From CAWUEZ02 sp963921355 (lineage in GTDB: Bacteria; Pseudomonadota; Alphaproteobacteria; Thalassobaculales; Thalassobaculaceae): a stretch of 64,000 bases of DNA. The DNA lies in assembly GCA_963921355.3 (NCBI GenBank), contig OZ001190.1, positions 1,922,001 through 1,986,000 on the forward strand, written 5' to 3'. The notes under the pieces are model-generated. The model was not told where the DNA came from, did no database searches, and saw only the letters and a list, made by a program, of their open reading frames with translations. Shown in pieces: positions 44,075 to 53,613 of this stretch; position 1 is the stretch's first letter, and the number at the start of each line of letters is the position of its first letter. Position numbers and translations under genes: made by a program.

Positions 44075-47000
44075 GTGCGCAAGCTGCTGATCGCTGCTGT
44101 CGGAATTGTTGTGGTGCTGGGCGCTGCGGCCTTGGTGGCGCCTGGGTTGATCGACTGGACCGAATACAAACCACAGATCCAACAGGCGGCACGGGATGCC
44201 ACCGGACGGGAGCTGGTCATCGATGGCGATATCAGCCTTTCGCTGATCCCGTCGCCGACCCTGTCCGTGGGCGGCGTCCGGCTCGCCAATATCGACGGTG
44301 GAACCGACGCGTCGATGGTGAGCCTTGAGACCCTCGACGTGAATGTCGCGCTCTGGCCCCTGATCTCAGGCACCGTTCAGGTCAGTTCCGTCACCCTGGT
44401 ACGGCCGGTGATCGTTTTGGAGACGCTGGCTGACGGGACCAACAACTGGACCTTCGACACGGCCTCTTCCGGCGCGTCGCCGACGCGGTCGTCAGATGCC
44501 GGTGGTGGCACCGCCGTGTCTGGTTTTGCGCTGGATCGTGCCGATATCGAGGACGGACAGGTCGTCTATCGCGACCGTCGGACGGGCGCTGAGTATCAGC
44601 TCGCCGGGATCGACATGTCGGTGTCCGCGGGCGGACTGTCGGGACCATTCGATCTCGACGGGTCGTTTGCGTACCGCGGCGTGCCGGTCGCCGTGGTCGC
44701 AAGCGTCGGTGAAATCGACAGCGGGCGGGCGGCCGCCGTGAAGCTGGAGGTCGCGGCCGGGGACGCGGCCGTGACGGCCAATCTGTCAGGCGCGGTCGGC
44801 CTCGGCGATGAGACCACGTTCAAGGGACGGGTCGAGATCGCGGCCGAGAGCCTGCAGCAGGCAGCCGCTCTCGCGCCGGCGCTTGGTATCGAGGCCCCAA
44901 CCGGGCTTCCCGACGCCGGGATGACCCTGCAGACGGCGCTGGATGGCACGACGTCGATCATGGCGGCCCGAGATCTGATCCTGACGATCGATGGCGCGCG
45001 GTTCCAAGGCAGTGCCGAGGCCAACCTGGTGGCGACGCCGGCCGTTGAACTGAAGCTGACCGGCAACCGGCTGGATCTTGATGCGCTGCTCGAAGGATCG
45101 GGAGAAGCGGCGCCGACAGACGATGCTCCGGCCGCGGCGGCGCCGGACGCCGCGACAGCGCCGGACGCCCCCTCGGGCCTGGTCCTGCCGACGGCGGTCG
45201 ATCTCCGCGTCGAGGCCAGGATCGACGCAATCCAGTACCGGGGCGCGCCGATCCGCAACGCACAGATCGACGCATCGCTTAAGAGTGGCGTGGCCGATCT
45301 GCGACTCGCAACGGCCCAGTTGCCCGGCGGAACCGACGTCACTGTGCTCGGGGGCGTCGAGAATACGCTTCCCCCGGTCTTCCGAGGTCGGCTGGAAGCT
45401 GCGTCGAACAACCTCAGGGCGACGCTGGACTGGCTCGGAGTCGATCTCGCCGGTGTGCCGGCCGATCGCCTCCGCAAGGCGGCGCTGAGCGCTGCAATCG
45501 ACGTTTCCGAACATGAGATCAGCATCGGCGACTGGTCGATGGAGGTTGACGCGACCCGTGCCCAAGGCGGTTTGACCCTCGTCCTGCGCGAGCGTCCGGC
45601 TTTCGGGCTGAGCTTGGCGGTCGACCGCATCAATCTCGATGCCTACCAGTCGGCGGCGCCGGCGGATACGGAGCCCGGCGCCGCCGCTGGCGGAACCGAC
45701 GAGGAGGGTACCGAACCGCGCAATCCATTGGCGGCCTTGGCCGCCTTCGATGCCAATGTCGACCTGCGCGTCGGTGAGGCGACGGTCATGGGGGTTCCGA
45801 TCACGGATGCCCGGGTCGATGCGCTCCTGCAATCGGGGACCTTGACGTTCCGGGAGTTCCGCGTTGCCGACCTCGCCGGTGCCCGTGGGACCATCAGCGG
45901 GCAGATCCGTGAAGTGGCGCTCCAGCCGGTCGTCGACCTGCGGTTCGACCTCGCGGTCGAAGACACAGACCGGTTCTCACGGTTCCTCTCGGTCGATGTG
46001 CCGATCCCGCCGGCCCAGCTCGGCCGGGTTTCCTTTGTCGGAACGGCGGCAGGTGACGGCGATCAGGTAGCGTTGAATGCCAAGTTGGCTGCGGCCGGCG
46101 GAACCCTTGCGGTTTCGGGCTCGGTGCGCCCCTTGGCCATCGAGCCGGCCGTCGATCTCACCTACGCCTTGGCCCACCCCGACGCCAATCGGCTGATTTC
46201 GGTGCTCGCGCCAGGGTCACTGGATAACATCGGAAGCCTCGGAGCGGTGCAGGCGAAGGGTCGCGTCAGGACCCTGGACGCGGGTCAGCAGGAGGTGTCG
46301 CTTGCGGTGTCGACGGCGGGCGGGCAGGCATCCCTATCGGGCACGGTTTCGCCGCTCGTGGCTGAGCCCAGTCTGTCGATCGCTGTCGAGGCGGACCATC
46401 CGGATACCAGGGATCTTGTCCGTCTCCTGGCGCCGGATTACCGCCTTCGAGATGCAGCACCCCAGCCGCTGCGGTTTGCGGCCCGCCTGGACGGTCCCAC
46501 CGTCTCCTTGTCAGCGCGGGACATCGCATTGAGCGTCGGCGCTGCCGAGATCACCGGAGAAGGCACGATCGCCATCTCCGATCCGAGACCGGCCGTGACC
46601 CTGGACCTCCAGACCGGCCGGATCGATCTCACGCCCTGGATGCCGGCCGATCAGGCTGCCCCGCAGGGCGGAGCGGCCGCGGCCGCCGTGCCGGTCCCGG
46701 TGACCAGCCAGGACTGGGGCCGCGATCCGATCGATACATCGGCGTTGTCCGCCATCGACGGCGATTTTCAGGCATCTCTCGAGGCCGTGGTTCTTGCGCC
46801 GTATGAGGTCGATAACCTCTCTGTGCGGGCCGCTCTGAAGGACGGTGTCCTGGACGTCTCGGAACTTACCGGCGGGTTGTTCGGCGGCACCGTCAGCGCC
46901 ACAGCGTCACTGGCCGACCGGCCGACGCCGGAGGTTGCCGCGAAACTTTCAGTCCGTGACGCCGACGTCCGGGCGGTGGCGGCAACCGCCGGCCAGACGG

Positions 47001-47680
47001 ACACCGTCAGCGGCATCCTGTCGTCCGATGCCGATCTCCGGGCCCGCGGCGTGTCCGAATACGACCTCGTCTCTACCCTGGCCGGACAAGGGTCCGTCGA
47101 CATCCGCGACGGCACCGTTCAGGGCTTTGATCTGAGGGCATTTTCCGACCGCCTGCAGGAACTGAACGGCGTTACCGATTTCCTGGATCTGACCCAGCGC
47201 GCTCTGCAGGGCGGCGAGACGGCATTCCGGTCGCTGACCGGGACCTATACGGTGACCCAGTGGGTTCTGCGCTCGAACGACATTGCCCTCGATGCCGACG
47301 CCGCCGTCGGCCAGGCAACGGCGGTGATCGACCTGCCGCCCCGGCAGATGGATGTCATCGCGCGGGCCAGCCTGACGGATCATCCGAAAGCACCCCCCGT
47401 CGGCATTCGCCTGGTCGGTCCGATCGACAATCCGAGACGCATCCTGGACATCGACGAAATGCAGCGGCATGTGGTGCAGCGGATCGGGACGAGCACCTTG
47501 CGCCAGCTGGATCGCAGCGGAACCCTGGATCGGTTGCTCGGCCCGGCTGACTCGGGCAGCGGAGCGGGCGGTGACTCCGGCACCGACTCCGGGGCCGACG
47601 CGGCGCCGACGGAGACCGATGAACCGGTGCGGCCGGAGGATGCGGTCAGGGGGCTGCTGCGGGGGCTGATCAACCGCTGA
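44075..47680 (+). CDS. AsmA family protein
   Basis: A 1201-residue envelope protein anchored by one N-terminal helix (KLLIAAVGIVVVLGAAALVA). It has the AsmA start (YKPQIQQAARDATGRELVI, GDISLSLIPSPTLSVGGVRL), long beta-strand repeats through the middle, and the AsmA C-terminal region (TFEEL-like QGSVDIRDGTVQGFDLRAF). AsmA proteins are thought to bridge the periplasm and move phospholipids. The start is GTG 44075 with TGGAGA upstream, which puts the anchor helix at the very N-terminus. Alanine-rich, low-complexity linkers near residues 350-375 are probably flexible. The 3' end overlaps the convergent RHH gene by 11 bp. Confidence 0.88.
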   Translation: MRKLLIAAVGIVVVLGAAALVAPGLIDWTEYKPQIQQAARDATGRELVIDGDISLSLIPSPTLSVGGVRLANIDGGTDASMVSLETLDVNVALWPLISGTVQVSSVTLVRPVIVLETLADGTNNWTFDTASSGASPTRSSDAGGGTAVSGFALDRADIEDGQVVYRDRRTGAEYQLAGIDMSVSAGGLSGPFDLDGSFAYRGVPVAVVASVGEIDSGRAAAVKLEVAAGDAAVTANLSGAVGLGDETTFKGRVEIAAESLQQAAALAPALGIEAPTGLPDAGMTLQTALDGTTSIMAARDLILTIDGARFQGSAEANLVATPAVELKLTGNRLDLDALLEGSGEAAPTDDAPAAAAPDAATAPDAPSGLVLPTAVDLRVEARIDAIQYRGAPIRNAQIDASLKSGVADLRLATAQLPGGTDVTVLGGVENTLPPVFRGRLEAASNNLRATLDWLGVDLAGVPADRLRKAALSAAIDVSEHEISIGDWSMEVDATRAQGGLTLVLRERPAFGLSLAVDRINLDAYQSAAPADTEPGAAAGGTDEEGTEPRNPLAALAAFDANVDLRVGEATVMGVPITDARVDALLQSGTLTFREFRVADLAGARGTISGQIREVALQPVVDLRFDLAVEDTDRFSRFLSVDVPIPPAQLGRVSFVGTAAGDGDQVALNAKLAAAGGTLAVSGSVRPLAIEPAVDLTYALAHPDANRLISVLAPGSLDNIGSLGAVQAKGRVRTLDAGQQEVSLAVSTAGGQASLSGTVSPLVAEPSLSIAVEADHPDTRDLVRLLAPDYRLRDAAPQPLRFAARLDGPTVSLSARDIALSVGAAEITGEGTIAISDPRPAVTLDLQTGRIDLTPWMPADQAAPQGGAAAAAVPVPVTSQDWGRDPIDTSALSAIDGDFQASLEAVVLAPYEVDNLSVRAALKDGVLDVSELTGGLFGGTVSATASLADRPTPEVAAKLSVRDADVRAVAATAGQTDTVSGILSSDADLRARGVSEYDLVSTLAGQGSVDIRDGTVQGFDLRAFSDRLQELNGVTDFLDLTQRALQGGETAFRSLTGTYTVTQWVLRSNDIALDADAAVGQATAVIDLPPRQMDVIARASLTDHPKAPPVGIRLVGPIDNPRRILDIDEMQRHVVQRIGTSTLRQLDRSGTLDRLLGPADSGSGAGGDSGTDSGADAAPTETDEPVRPEDAVRGLLRGLINR

Positions 47681-47942
47681 CGGCGCCGTCGGCGCCGGTC
47701 GCCGGGACCTCGAGTGTCGATCGGCGCAGGCACTCTTCCAGGATCCAGACCCGAATGGCGCTGGAAAGATTGCCGGTCCTGCCGCGGTCGATCTCCGTGA
47801 CCAGTTGGTTGATCGACCGCTCGGACTCGGCCGCCAGATACGACAGCACGCGCCAGAAAGCCGGTTCCATCGACACACTGGTCGCGTGACCGGCGATCAT
47901 GACCGAGCGCTTGCGCAACGTGCCGGTATTGGTCGCGCTCAT
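47670..47942 (-). CDS. ribbon-helix-helix (RHH_4) domain protein
   Basis: A 90-residue protein with the RHH_4 pattern: KRSVMIAGHATSVSMEPAFW, then SINQLVTEIDRGRTGNLSSAIRVWILEE. Such proteins are usually small DNA-binding regulators. Its ATG overlaps the fumC stop by 4 bp (47939-47942), so it is translated with fumarase, a neighbour arrangement seen in many alphaproteobacteria. Confidence 0.85.
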   Translation of the reverse strand: MSATNTGTLRKRSVMIAGHATSVSMEPAFWRVLSYLAAESERSINQLVTEIDRGRTGNLSSAIRVWILEECLRRSTLEVPATGADGAVSG

Positions 47943-49333
47943 GCCGACGGACCCAGCATGGCGTCCGGCCGGACCCAGCGATCGAAATCGTCCTCGGCCA
48001 CCAGACCGAGATCCAGTGCCGCCTGCTTGAGCGTGGTGTCCTGTTCGTGCGCCCGCTTGGCGATGGCGGCGGCCGCGTCATATCCGATGTGCGGGGCCAG
48101 GGCGGTGACCAGCATCAGGCTGTCGTTCAGCGCCCGCTCAATCCGGCCGCGGTTGGCCTCCAGACCTTCGATGCAGCGGGCGGCGAAACTCTCTGCCGCA
48201 TCCCCGATCAGCCGGATGGATTGAAGCAAGGCATCGATCATCACGGGCTTGAAGACGTTCAGCTCGAAATGCCCGTTCGATCCGGCCACCGTGATCGTGG
48301 TGTGGTTGCCCATCACCCGCGCACAGACCTGCGTCAGGGCTTCGGCCTGGGTCGGGTTGACCTTGCCCGGCATGATGGACGAGCCGGGTTCGTTCGCCGG
48401 CAGGATCAGCTCACCGAGGCCGCATCGCGGACCGGAACCGAGCAGCCGGACGTCGTTGGCGATCTTCATCAGCGAGACCGCCGCGGTATTGAGGGCGCCC
48501 GACATCTCGACAACGGCGTCGTGCGCCGCCAGGGCCTCGAACTTGTTGGGGGCAGACGTGAAGGGCAGGCCGGTAAGGCTCCGCAGATCTTCCACGAAGG
48601 CGTCGGCAAATCCGTGTGCGCTGTTGACCCCCGTCCCGACGGCCGTCCCCCCCTGGGCCAGGGCGAGCAGCCGCGGCATAGCGTCGTCGATCCGGGCCTG
48701 GGCGAGTTCGGTCTGGCGCGCCCAGGCGCCGACCGTGTCCCCGAGGCGCAGCGGTGTCGCGTCCTGCAGATGGGTTCGCCCGATCTTGATGATGTCGCCG
48801 AAGCTGTCGGCCTTTTTCGCCAAAGCGGTCTGCAGCCGCGCCAGGCCGGGATAGAGCCGTGCGTGGATCTCCGTCACCGCGGCGATGTGCATCGCCGACG
48901 GAAAGCTGTCATTGGATGACTGCCCGCGGTTCACGTGGTCGTTCGGGTGCACCGGCGACTTGGCGCCACGGCCCCCGCCGAGCAGTTCGTTGGCCCGGTT
49001 CGCGATCACCTCGTTGAGGTTCATGTTGGTCTGGGTGCCGGACCCGGTCTGCCAGACGACCAGGGGAAACTCCGCATCCATCTTTCCGTCTGCGATCTCC
49101 GCCGCTGCCCGGTCGATGGCCTCGGCGAGGTCGGCCGGCAGCTCGCCGAGCCGTCCATTGGCCCGGGCCGCCGCCTGCTTCTGCACCGCGAAGGCACGGA
49201 CCAGGGCAACCGGCATGCGCTCGCCGCCGACTGGGAAGTTCTCCAGGGATCGCTGGGTCTGAGCGCCCCAGTAGTGGTCCGCCGGTACGCGGATCTCGCC
49301 AAGGCTGTCGCTTTCGGTGCGCCATGTGCTCAT
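47939..49333 (-). CDS. fumC: class II fumarate hydratase (fumarase C)
   Basis: A 464-residue TCA-cycle enzyme that converts fumarate and water to malate. Hallmarks are TGSGTQTNMNLNEVIANRA, catalytic His in KIGRTHLQDATPLRLG, and the superfamily signature GSSIMPGKVNPTQAEAL. It needs no iron-sulfur cluster. GGAGG lies 8 bp before ATG 49333. It is followed by an overlapping RHH gene, and the RNA methyltransferase gene lies 35 bp upstream on the same strand. Confidence 0.95.
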   Translation of the reverse strand: MSTWRTESDSLGEIRVPADHYWGAQTQRSLENFPVGGERMPVALVRAFAVQKQAAARANGRLGELPADLAEAIDRAAAEIADGKMDAEFPLVVWQTGSGTQTNMNLNEVIANRANELLGGGRGAKSPVHPNDHVNRGQSSNDSFPSAMHIAAVTEIHARLYPGLARLQTALAKKADSFGDIIKIGRTHLQDATPLRLGDTVGAWARQTELAQARIDDAMPRLLALAQGGTAVGTGVNSAHGFADAFVEDLRSLTGLPFTSAPNKFEALAAHDAVVEMSGALNTAAVSLMKIANDVRLLGSGPRCGLGELILPANEPGSSIMPGKVNPTQAEALTQVCARVMGNHTTITVAGSNGHFELNVFKPVMIDALLQSIRLIGDAAESFAARCIEGLEANRGRIERALNDSLMLVTALAPHIGYDAAAAIAKRAHEQDTTLKQAALDLGLVAEDDFDRWVRPDAMLGPSA

Positions 49334-49368
49334 CAGTGCATCCTCCGGGAGTCAGCGGGAGCCGGCGC

Positions 49369-50727
49369 TCACCGCCGGAACGTCGCAACGAGTTCGATGT
49401 GCGGCGACCACAGAAACTGGTCGATCGGCCGCAGGCGCTCCAGCCGATATCCGCCGCCGGTCAGGATGGCGGCGTCGCGGGCGAAGGTCGCCGGGTTGCA
49501 GGAGACTGCGACCACCGTGGGGACGGTACTGGATGCCAGGGCCTCGGCCTGGGCGCGGGCGCCCGCCCGGGGAGGGTCGAAGACGACCACGTCCAGGCCG
49601 TCGAGGTCTGCTCCCTCGACCGGGCGCGTGAACAGATCCCGCGTTTCGGTCGTCAGGCGGGCCCCGAGGCCGGCGCGGTCGGCGGCGAGCCGCAGGGCGG
49701 TGATGGCACCGGCGTCGCCGTCAACGGCGTGTACCTGGCCACCGGCTGCGAGCGGCAGACTGAGGGTCCCGATACCGGCGAACAGATCCAGCCGGCGCCC
49801 GTTCGATCCGTCGGATGCTCGCAGAACATGCTGCGCGATCGCCGCCTCACCGGACGCGGTCGCCTGCAGGAAAGCCCCGGGCGGCGGTTCGACATCAATC
49901 CCCCCGAACCTGATTATCGGTGGCCGTCGCACGGCAACCGGCTCCGGCGGCAGCGGATCACCGGCCACCTGAACCGACAGACGCGCCAGATCCGCGCGCT
50001 CGGCATGGTCGGCCAACATCTGGCGCTGATCGAGGGAGAGCTCGTTCGGCAGCACCAGCAGCATGTCGGTGCCGCTGTCCAACTGGTTCAGGACGACGTC
50101 GACGGTATCGCCCGGTGCCAGGATATCGGTCAGATTGGTGCGGAGTGGGACGAGGGCGTCGGCCAGTGCCGGCACCAGCACCGGGCATTCGGAGATCGAC
50201 TCGATCCGGGATCCGCCGCGTTGGTGAAAACCGAGGACCATGCCGCTCGCCGTGCGGCGGCCGGTCAGGCTTGCACGCCGGCGCGTTGCGGGTTCGCAGG
50301 GCTCGATCGGATGCACCTCGCCGACCTCGACACCGACCCGGCGCAGGTGCTGGTGGATCTGGTCGGTTTTCCAGGAGCGGTAGGCTTCGGTGGCCCAATG
50401 CTGCAGGGCGCATCCGCCGCAGGCCATGAAATGGGGGCAGGCGGCCTCCACCCGGTCGCCGGAGGTTTCGAGGAGCTCGACCGGCGTTGCCAGGATCCCT
50501 TCACCGCGATCGGCGGTCGGTTGCGCGATCACCCGTTCTCCCGGCAGGGTGAAGGGAACGAAGATCACGCGGCTCCGGGTCTCCCCATCGATCCGGACAT
50601 CGCCGTGGCAGATGCCGTCGCCCCGTCCTCCGACCGACTCAATGGTGACGGTCACGGGCCCGGTGTTCGAGGGAACCCGGCCTTTGCGCAGGGGGGTCGG
50701 CCTTGACCGCTTTCGTCGTCTCGCCAT
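49369..50727 (-). CDS. RNA (uracil-5-)-methyltransferase, RlmD/TrmA family
   Basis: A 452-residue SAM-dependent enzyme that methylates C5 of a uridine in rRNA or tRNA. The order is: TRAM domain (VTVTIESVGGRGDGICHGDV), iron-sulfur cysteines in CPHFMACGGCALQH, SAM site DLFAGIGTLSLPLA, VFDPPRAGARAQ, and nucleophile Cys in VAVSCNPATFARD. The Cys cluster points to the RlmD-like branch. ATG 50727 begins a basic arm (MARRRKRSRPTP). The longer frame is not supported. Confidence 0.88.
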   Translation of the reverse strand: MARRRKRSRPTPLRKGRVPSNTGPVTVTIESVGGRGDGICHGDVRIDGETRSRVIFVPFTLPGERVIAQPTADRGEGILATPVELLETSGDRVEAACPHFMACGGCALQHWATEAYRSWKTDQIHQHLRRVGVEVGEVHPIEPCEPATRRRASLTGRRTASGMVLGFHQRGGSRIESISECPVLVPALADALVPLRTNLTDILAPGDTVDVVLNQLDSGTDMLLVLPNELSLDQRQMLADHAERADLARLSVQVAGDPLPPEPVAVRRPPIIRFGGIDVEPPPGAFLQATASGEAAIAQHVLRASDGSNGRRLDLFAGIGTLSLPLAAGGQVHAVDGDAGAITALRLAADRAGLGARLTTETRDLFTRPVEGADLDGLDVVVFDPPRAGARAQAEALASSTVPTVVAVSCNPATFARDAAILTGGGYRLERLRPIDQFLWSPHIELVATFRR

Positions 50728-50878
50728 GGTTCGCCCGGGGAGTGATGCCGACCTCCCTTTAGCCGATGCCCATTCGGGCGGCCAGGGCAAGTTCGGGCGA
50801 CCCTGGATCGGATCACGTTCTGACAGAAGCGCCCTGGCTTCGGTCAGATCGTGTGAATCCGATCTGAATCAGAGAGTG

Positions 50879-50942
50879 AGAGCAGATTCACCGTCCTGAT
50901 GGATCGCCGGCGGCGGCGACCCATCTGACACGGATCTGCTCT
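50879..50942. repeat. 64-bp imperfect palindrome
   Basis: AGAGCAGAT at 50879-50887 pairs with ATCTGCTCT at 50934-50942, and the arms continue with a few mismatches toward a CGGCGG centre. It sits just past the end of the YbaN gene and resembles an intergenic palindromic repeat. No T-run follows. Confidence 0.5.
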
Positions 50943-50945
50943 AGG

Positions 50946-51383
50946 CTAGATGGTTTCGGATACCGGTCTCGGGCGTGTGGCGATCCAGGTCGCGATCGGA
51001 ATCAGGATGACAACTACAGCCGTCGACACCCGCCAGTCTTCAAGAACCGTGAACGCGGTCAGGATGCTGATGCCCAGCAGGCCGACGGCGAGAACCTTGG
51101 CCCGGGTGGAGATCGCACGTTCCCGATGCCAGTCGCGCAGCGGCGCGCCCAGGCGCGGATGGGTGTAGAGCCAGGTGTGCAGTCGTTCGGACGATCGGGA
51201 GAACGCCCAGAGGGCGATCAGAAGGAACACCGTCCCGGGCATGCCGGGGACGATCAGGCCGAGGATGCCAAGGCCGACGCAGAGGACTCCGAGCCCGGTC
51301 AGCGCCAGGCGCGCGGGACGACACAGGACGGGCCGCTCCTGCGGGTCCGGTGTTGTCCTTGCCTCGGTTTCGTTCTGCCCCAT
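50946..51383 (-). CDS. YbaN/DUF454 family inner-membrane protein
   Basis: A 145-residue membrane protein with the DUF454 pattern: LALTGLGVLCVGLGILGLIVPGMPGTVFLLIALWAFSRSS split over two helices, then HPRLGAPLRDWHRERAI, and two more helices (VLAVGLLGISILTAF; AVVVILIPIATWIA). Function unknown. It lies next to a palindrome on its 3' side. Confidence 0.85.
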   Translation of the reverse strand: MGQNETEARTTPDPQERPVLCRPARLALTGLGVLCVGLGILGLIVPGMPGTVFLLIALWAFSRSSERLHTWLYTHPRLGAPLRDWHRERAISTRAKVLAVGLLGISILTAFTVLEDWRVSTAVVVILIPIATWIATRPRPVSETI

Positions 51384-51532
51384 AAGGAGAGCCTAGAGCT
51401 GATTCAGTAAACGGCCGCTTAACGCGCCAACCGCGGATCAGGCCGCGCATGCTGGCACGCGACGGACATGGCGCATGGGAACGAGGATTTAAAGGGGGGC
51501 GGCTGATTCCCGCCAGTGCGGTTCGCGGAACC

Positions 51533-51898
51533 CTAATCGGCGGCTGCGGCGATGGCGACTTTGGGGTTCAGTCCCGCGATCGGGTGATCGCTGGAAGAAC
51601 AGTGATCGGCGAGGAACGTGACCAGGGCGCGAGAGGCGTCGGGGTCGTGGCTGTAGATCACATGGCGACCCTGGCGCGAGGACCGGACGAGCCCCGCACT
51701 CTACAGCAGGCCGAGATGGTGCGACAACGTCGATGCCACAACGCCCAGTTCATCGGCGATCGCCCCGGCTGACATGCCATGGTGACCGGCCGAAACGAGG
51801 CGGCGCAACACGTCAAAGCGCGTTGACTGAGCCAGCGCGCCGAGCGCTCTGATGATCTGATTTGCGTCCTTAGAACCGACCGCTAGTCGATCACTAAA
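51533..51898 (-). pseudogene. decayed ArsR-type regulator
   Basis: The minus strand encodes a recognisable ArsR winged helix: IIRALGALAQSTRFDVLRRL, SAGAIADELGVVASTLSHHL, then an in-frame TAG at 51701-51703 where the recognition-helix/wing junction normally reads LLxxAGLV, and on in the same frame SAGLVRSSRQGRHVIYSHD to a TAG at 51533. No usable start codon precedes the conserved part, although AAGGA lies at the expected place. With no start and an internal stop this looks like a dead gene. It resembles the intact ArsR near 35.2 kb. Confidence 0.75.
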
Positions 51899-51991
51899 GA
51901 CTATCTATAGTTTGTTTCAATTTCGTTAAGCAATCCCTGAAATTTACGGTTGTCTGGAAAGCCGCTCGATCTGATTTGGTGGTTTGTGAGG

Positions 51992-52972
51992 CTATGCGAG
52001 TTTCAAGATCACTTTGCCGCCGCGTCCGTATGTTCCGGCGTGACGCAGTGCCTCCTGCAGCTCTTCCAATGGGTATCTCGCTTCAATCGGAGCGTGCAGA
52101 GTGCTATCGCGAACCCTCTCGGCGAGGTTCGAGTACATCTGCGCCAACGCGTCATAGGAGAGCTGGGACGCGATGCTGGCCAGCCAGAAGCCGGTTAGGG
52201 TGATGCCCTTGAACACCAGGTGGTCGGCGCTGATCTCGCAGGGTTTTCCCGACAGCAATCCGTAGTTGACGATCGTCCCACCCGTCGCGAGGCAGTCGGC
52301 CAGCCGTGCGACGCCGGGACCGGCGACCGCATCGACGGCCAGCCTGATGTCCGCATTGCCGGTGGCGGCGTGAACCCGTTCGGCGAGGTCGTCTCCGTCG
52401 AGCACCACCACGTCGGCGCCCTGATCCATCAGCGGCTCGATCAGTTCGCGTCGGCGCACGACATTGACGGTGCGCAATCCCCGGTAGGCGGCAAGGCGGA
52501 TCAGATTGACACCGACCCCCGAGTTGGCCGCGTTCTGGATCACCCAATCACCGGGGGTCAGGTCGACATAGTCCTGCAGCATGCGATAGGCGGTTGCCGC
52601 GTTCACCTTCAGCATGGCCGCCTGTTCGAAATCGGTATCGTCGGGAAGCTTGATTGCCTGGGTTCCCTTCAACACCACCTGATGGGCCCAGTTCGTTCGA
52701 CCGAGACTCATGACGAGGTCGCCGACCGAAAGGTGCTCGACCTCGCTTCCCACCGCTTCAACCCGGCCCGCGCCCTCTATGCCCAGACGGGACGGGACAT
52801 CGGGTCTGGAGGCGTATTTGCCCTCGATCAGAAGCAGGTCGGCGGGATTGATGGAACAGGCCAGCATGCGGACGACGATCTCGTCGGCGGCAGGCGCGCC
52901 CGGTTCCGGTACTTCCACTGCGCGCACGACGTCGTGCGCGGGTCCGATGTCGGTCAGTTCGGCCACCAGCAT
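51992..52972 (-). CDS. MDR family oxidoreductase (quinone reductase / enoyl reductase type)
   Basis: A 326-residue NADPH-dependent medium-chain reductase without zinc ligands. It has INPADLLLIEGKYASRPDVP near the start, GIEGAGRVEAVG, and an NADP site in VIQNAANSGVGVNLIRLA. This matches the branch that holds 2-enoyl thioester reductase (MECR) and quinone reductases. GGAGAG lies upstream of the ATG. The CMD and GST genes upstream on the same strand are closely spaced, which suggests a detoxification operon. Confidence 0.8.
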   Translation of the reverse strand: MLVAELTDIGPAHDVVRAVEVPEPGAPAADEIVVRMLACSINPADLLLIEGKYASRPDVPSRLGIEGAGRVEAVGSEVEHLSVGDLVMSLGRTNWAHQVVLKGTQAIKLPDDTDFEQAAMLKVNAATAYRMLQDYVDLTPGDWVIQNAANSGVGVNLIRLAAYRGLRTVNVVRRRELIEPLMDQGADVVVLDGDDLAERVHAATGNADIRLAVDAVAGPGVARLADCLATGGTIVNYGLLSGKPCEISADHLVFKGITLTGFWLASIASQLSYDALAQMYSNLAERVRDSTLHAPIEARYPLEELQEALRHAGTYGRGGKVILKLA

Positions 52973-52985
52973 GGTCGCTCTCCAT

Positions 52986-53552
52986 TCATTCCAGTTCGGG
53001 TTCCGCTCCGCCCTCGAGGGGAACGTTGAACGCGGTGATGGTCATCGAGATCAGGGTGTAGTAGCCGAGCAGGCCGACCAGATCGACCACACCCCGTTCA
53101 CCAAGGACCTCGACCGCCTCGGCGTAGAGTTCGTCGGGGATCTTGCGGTCGCGGTGCAGCGTGTCCGCGAAATCGTGCACCACCCGCTCATCCTGGTGTT
53201 CGAATGGCGGCGTGCGGCGGGTACGGAGCGCTTCCACGACCGCCTCCGACACGCCGGCCGCCAGCGCGATCGGCTTATGCACCGACCATTCGAACTGGGC
53301 GGTCCAGACCCGGCCCGTCACCAGAATGGCCAACTCGGAAAGACGGGGCTCCAGGCTGGTGCGGAACCGGCAGAACGCCCCCAACTGCTGGGCCTTGTCG
53401 GCCAGCTCCGGTGAGGTGAGCCAGACTTTCAGCGGGCCTTCGACCCGGCCGCGCGGGCCGTTGACGATGGCGTCATAGATCGGACGCTGGTCGGCTGTCA
53501 GACCCGAGGGATCGAGGGGGGCGAGGCGCGGCGGGGGCATGACCGGCGGCAT
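52986..53552 (-). CDS. carboxymuconolactone decarboxylase (CMD/AhpD-like) family protein
   Basis: A 188-residue all-helical protein: LTADQRPIYDAIVNGPRGRV, PRLSELAILVTGRVWTAQFEW, then HKPIALAAGVSE and VVDLVGLLGYYTLISMTITAF. The CxxC pair that gives AhpD-type thiol activity is missing (TGRVWTAQFEW instead), so it is not a thiol peroxidase and its reaction is unknown. It lies 13 bp upstream of the MDR reductase gene. Confidence 0.8.
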   Translation of the reverse strand: MPPVMPPPRLAPLDPSGLTADQRPIYDAIVNGPRGRVEGPLKVWLTSPELADKAQQLGAFCRFRTSLEPRLSELAILVTGRVWTAQFEWSVHKPIALAAGVSEAVVEALRTRRTPPFEHQDERVVHDFADTLHRDRKIPDELYAEAVEVLGERGVVDLVGLLGYYTLISMTITAFNVPLEGGAEPELE

Positions 53553-53613
53553 GTCTGCGACTCCGTTCAGAGGTTCAGGCGGCGGGCTCGGGCCGCGGGT
53601 TCATACGGCGGAT

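Noticed and set aside
2911..51703. Recoding of TAG as a sense codon, suggested by the internal TAGs at 2911 and 51701
   Set aside because: Several intact genes end naturally in TAG at the expected length, for example otsB (4061-4063), the PAS_5 gene at 5925 and the binding protein at 54427, so TAG is a normal stop here.
51449..51772. 107-codon plus-strand open frame
   Set aside because: Antisense to the recognisable, though decayed, ArsR sequence and without a domain.
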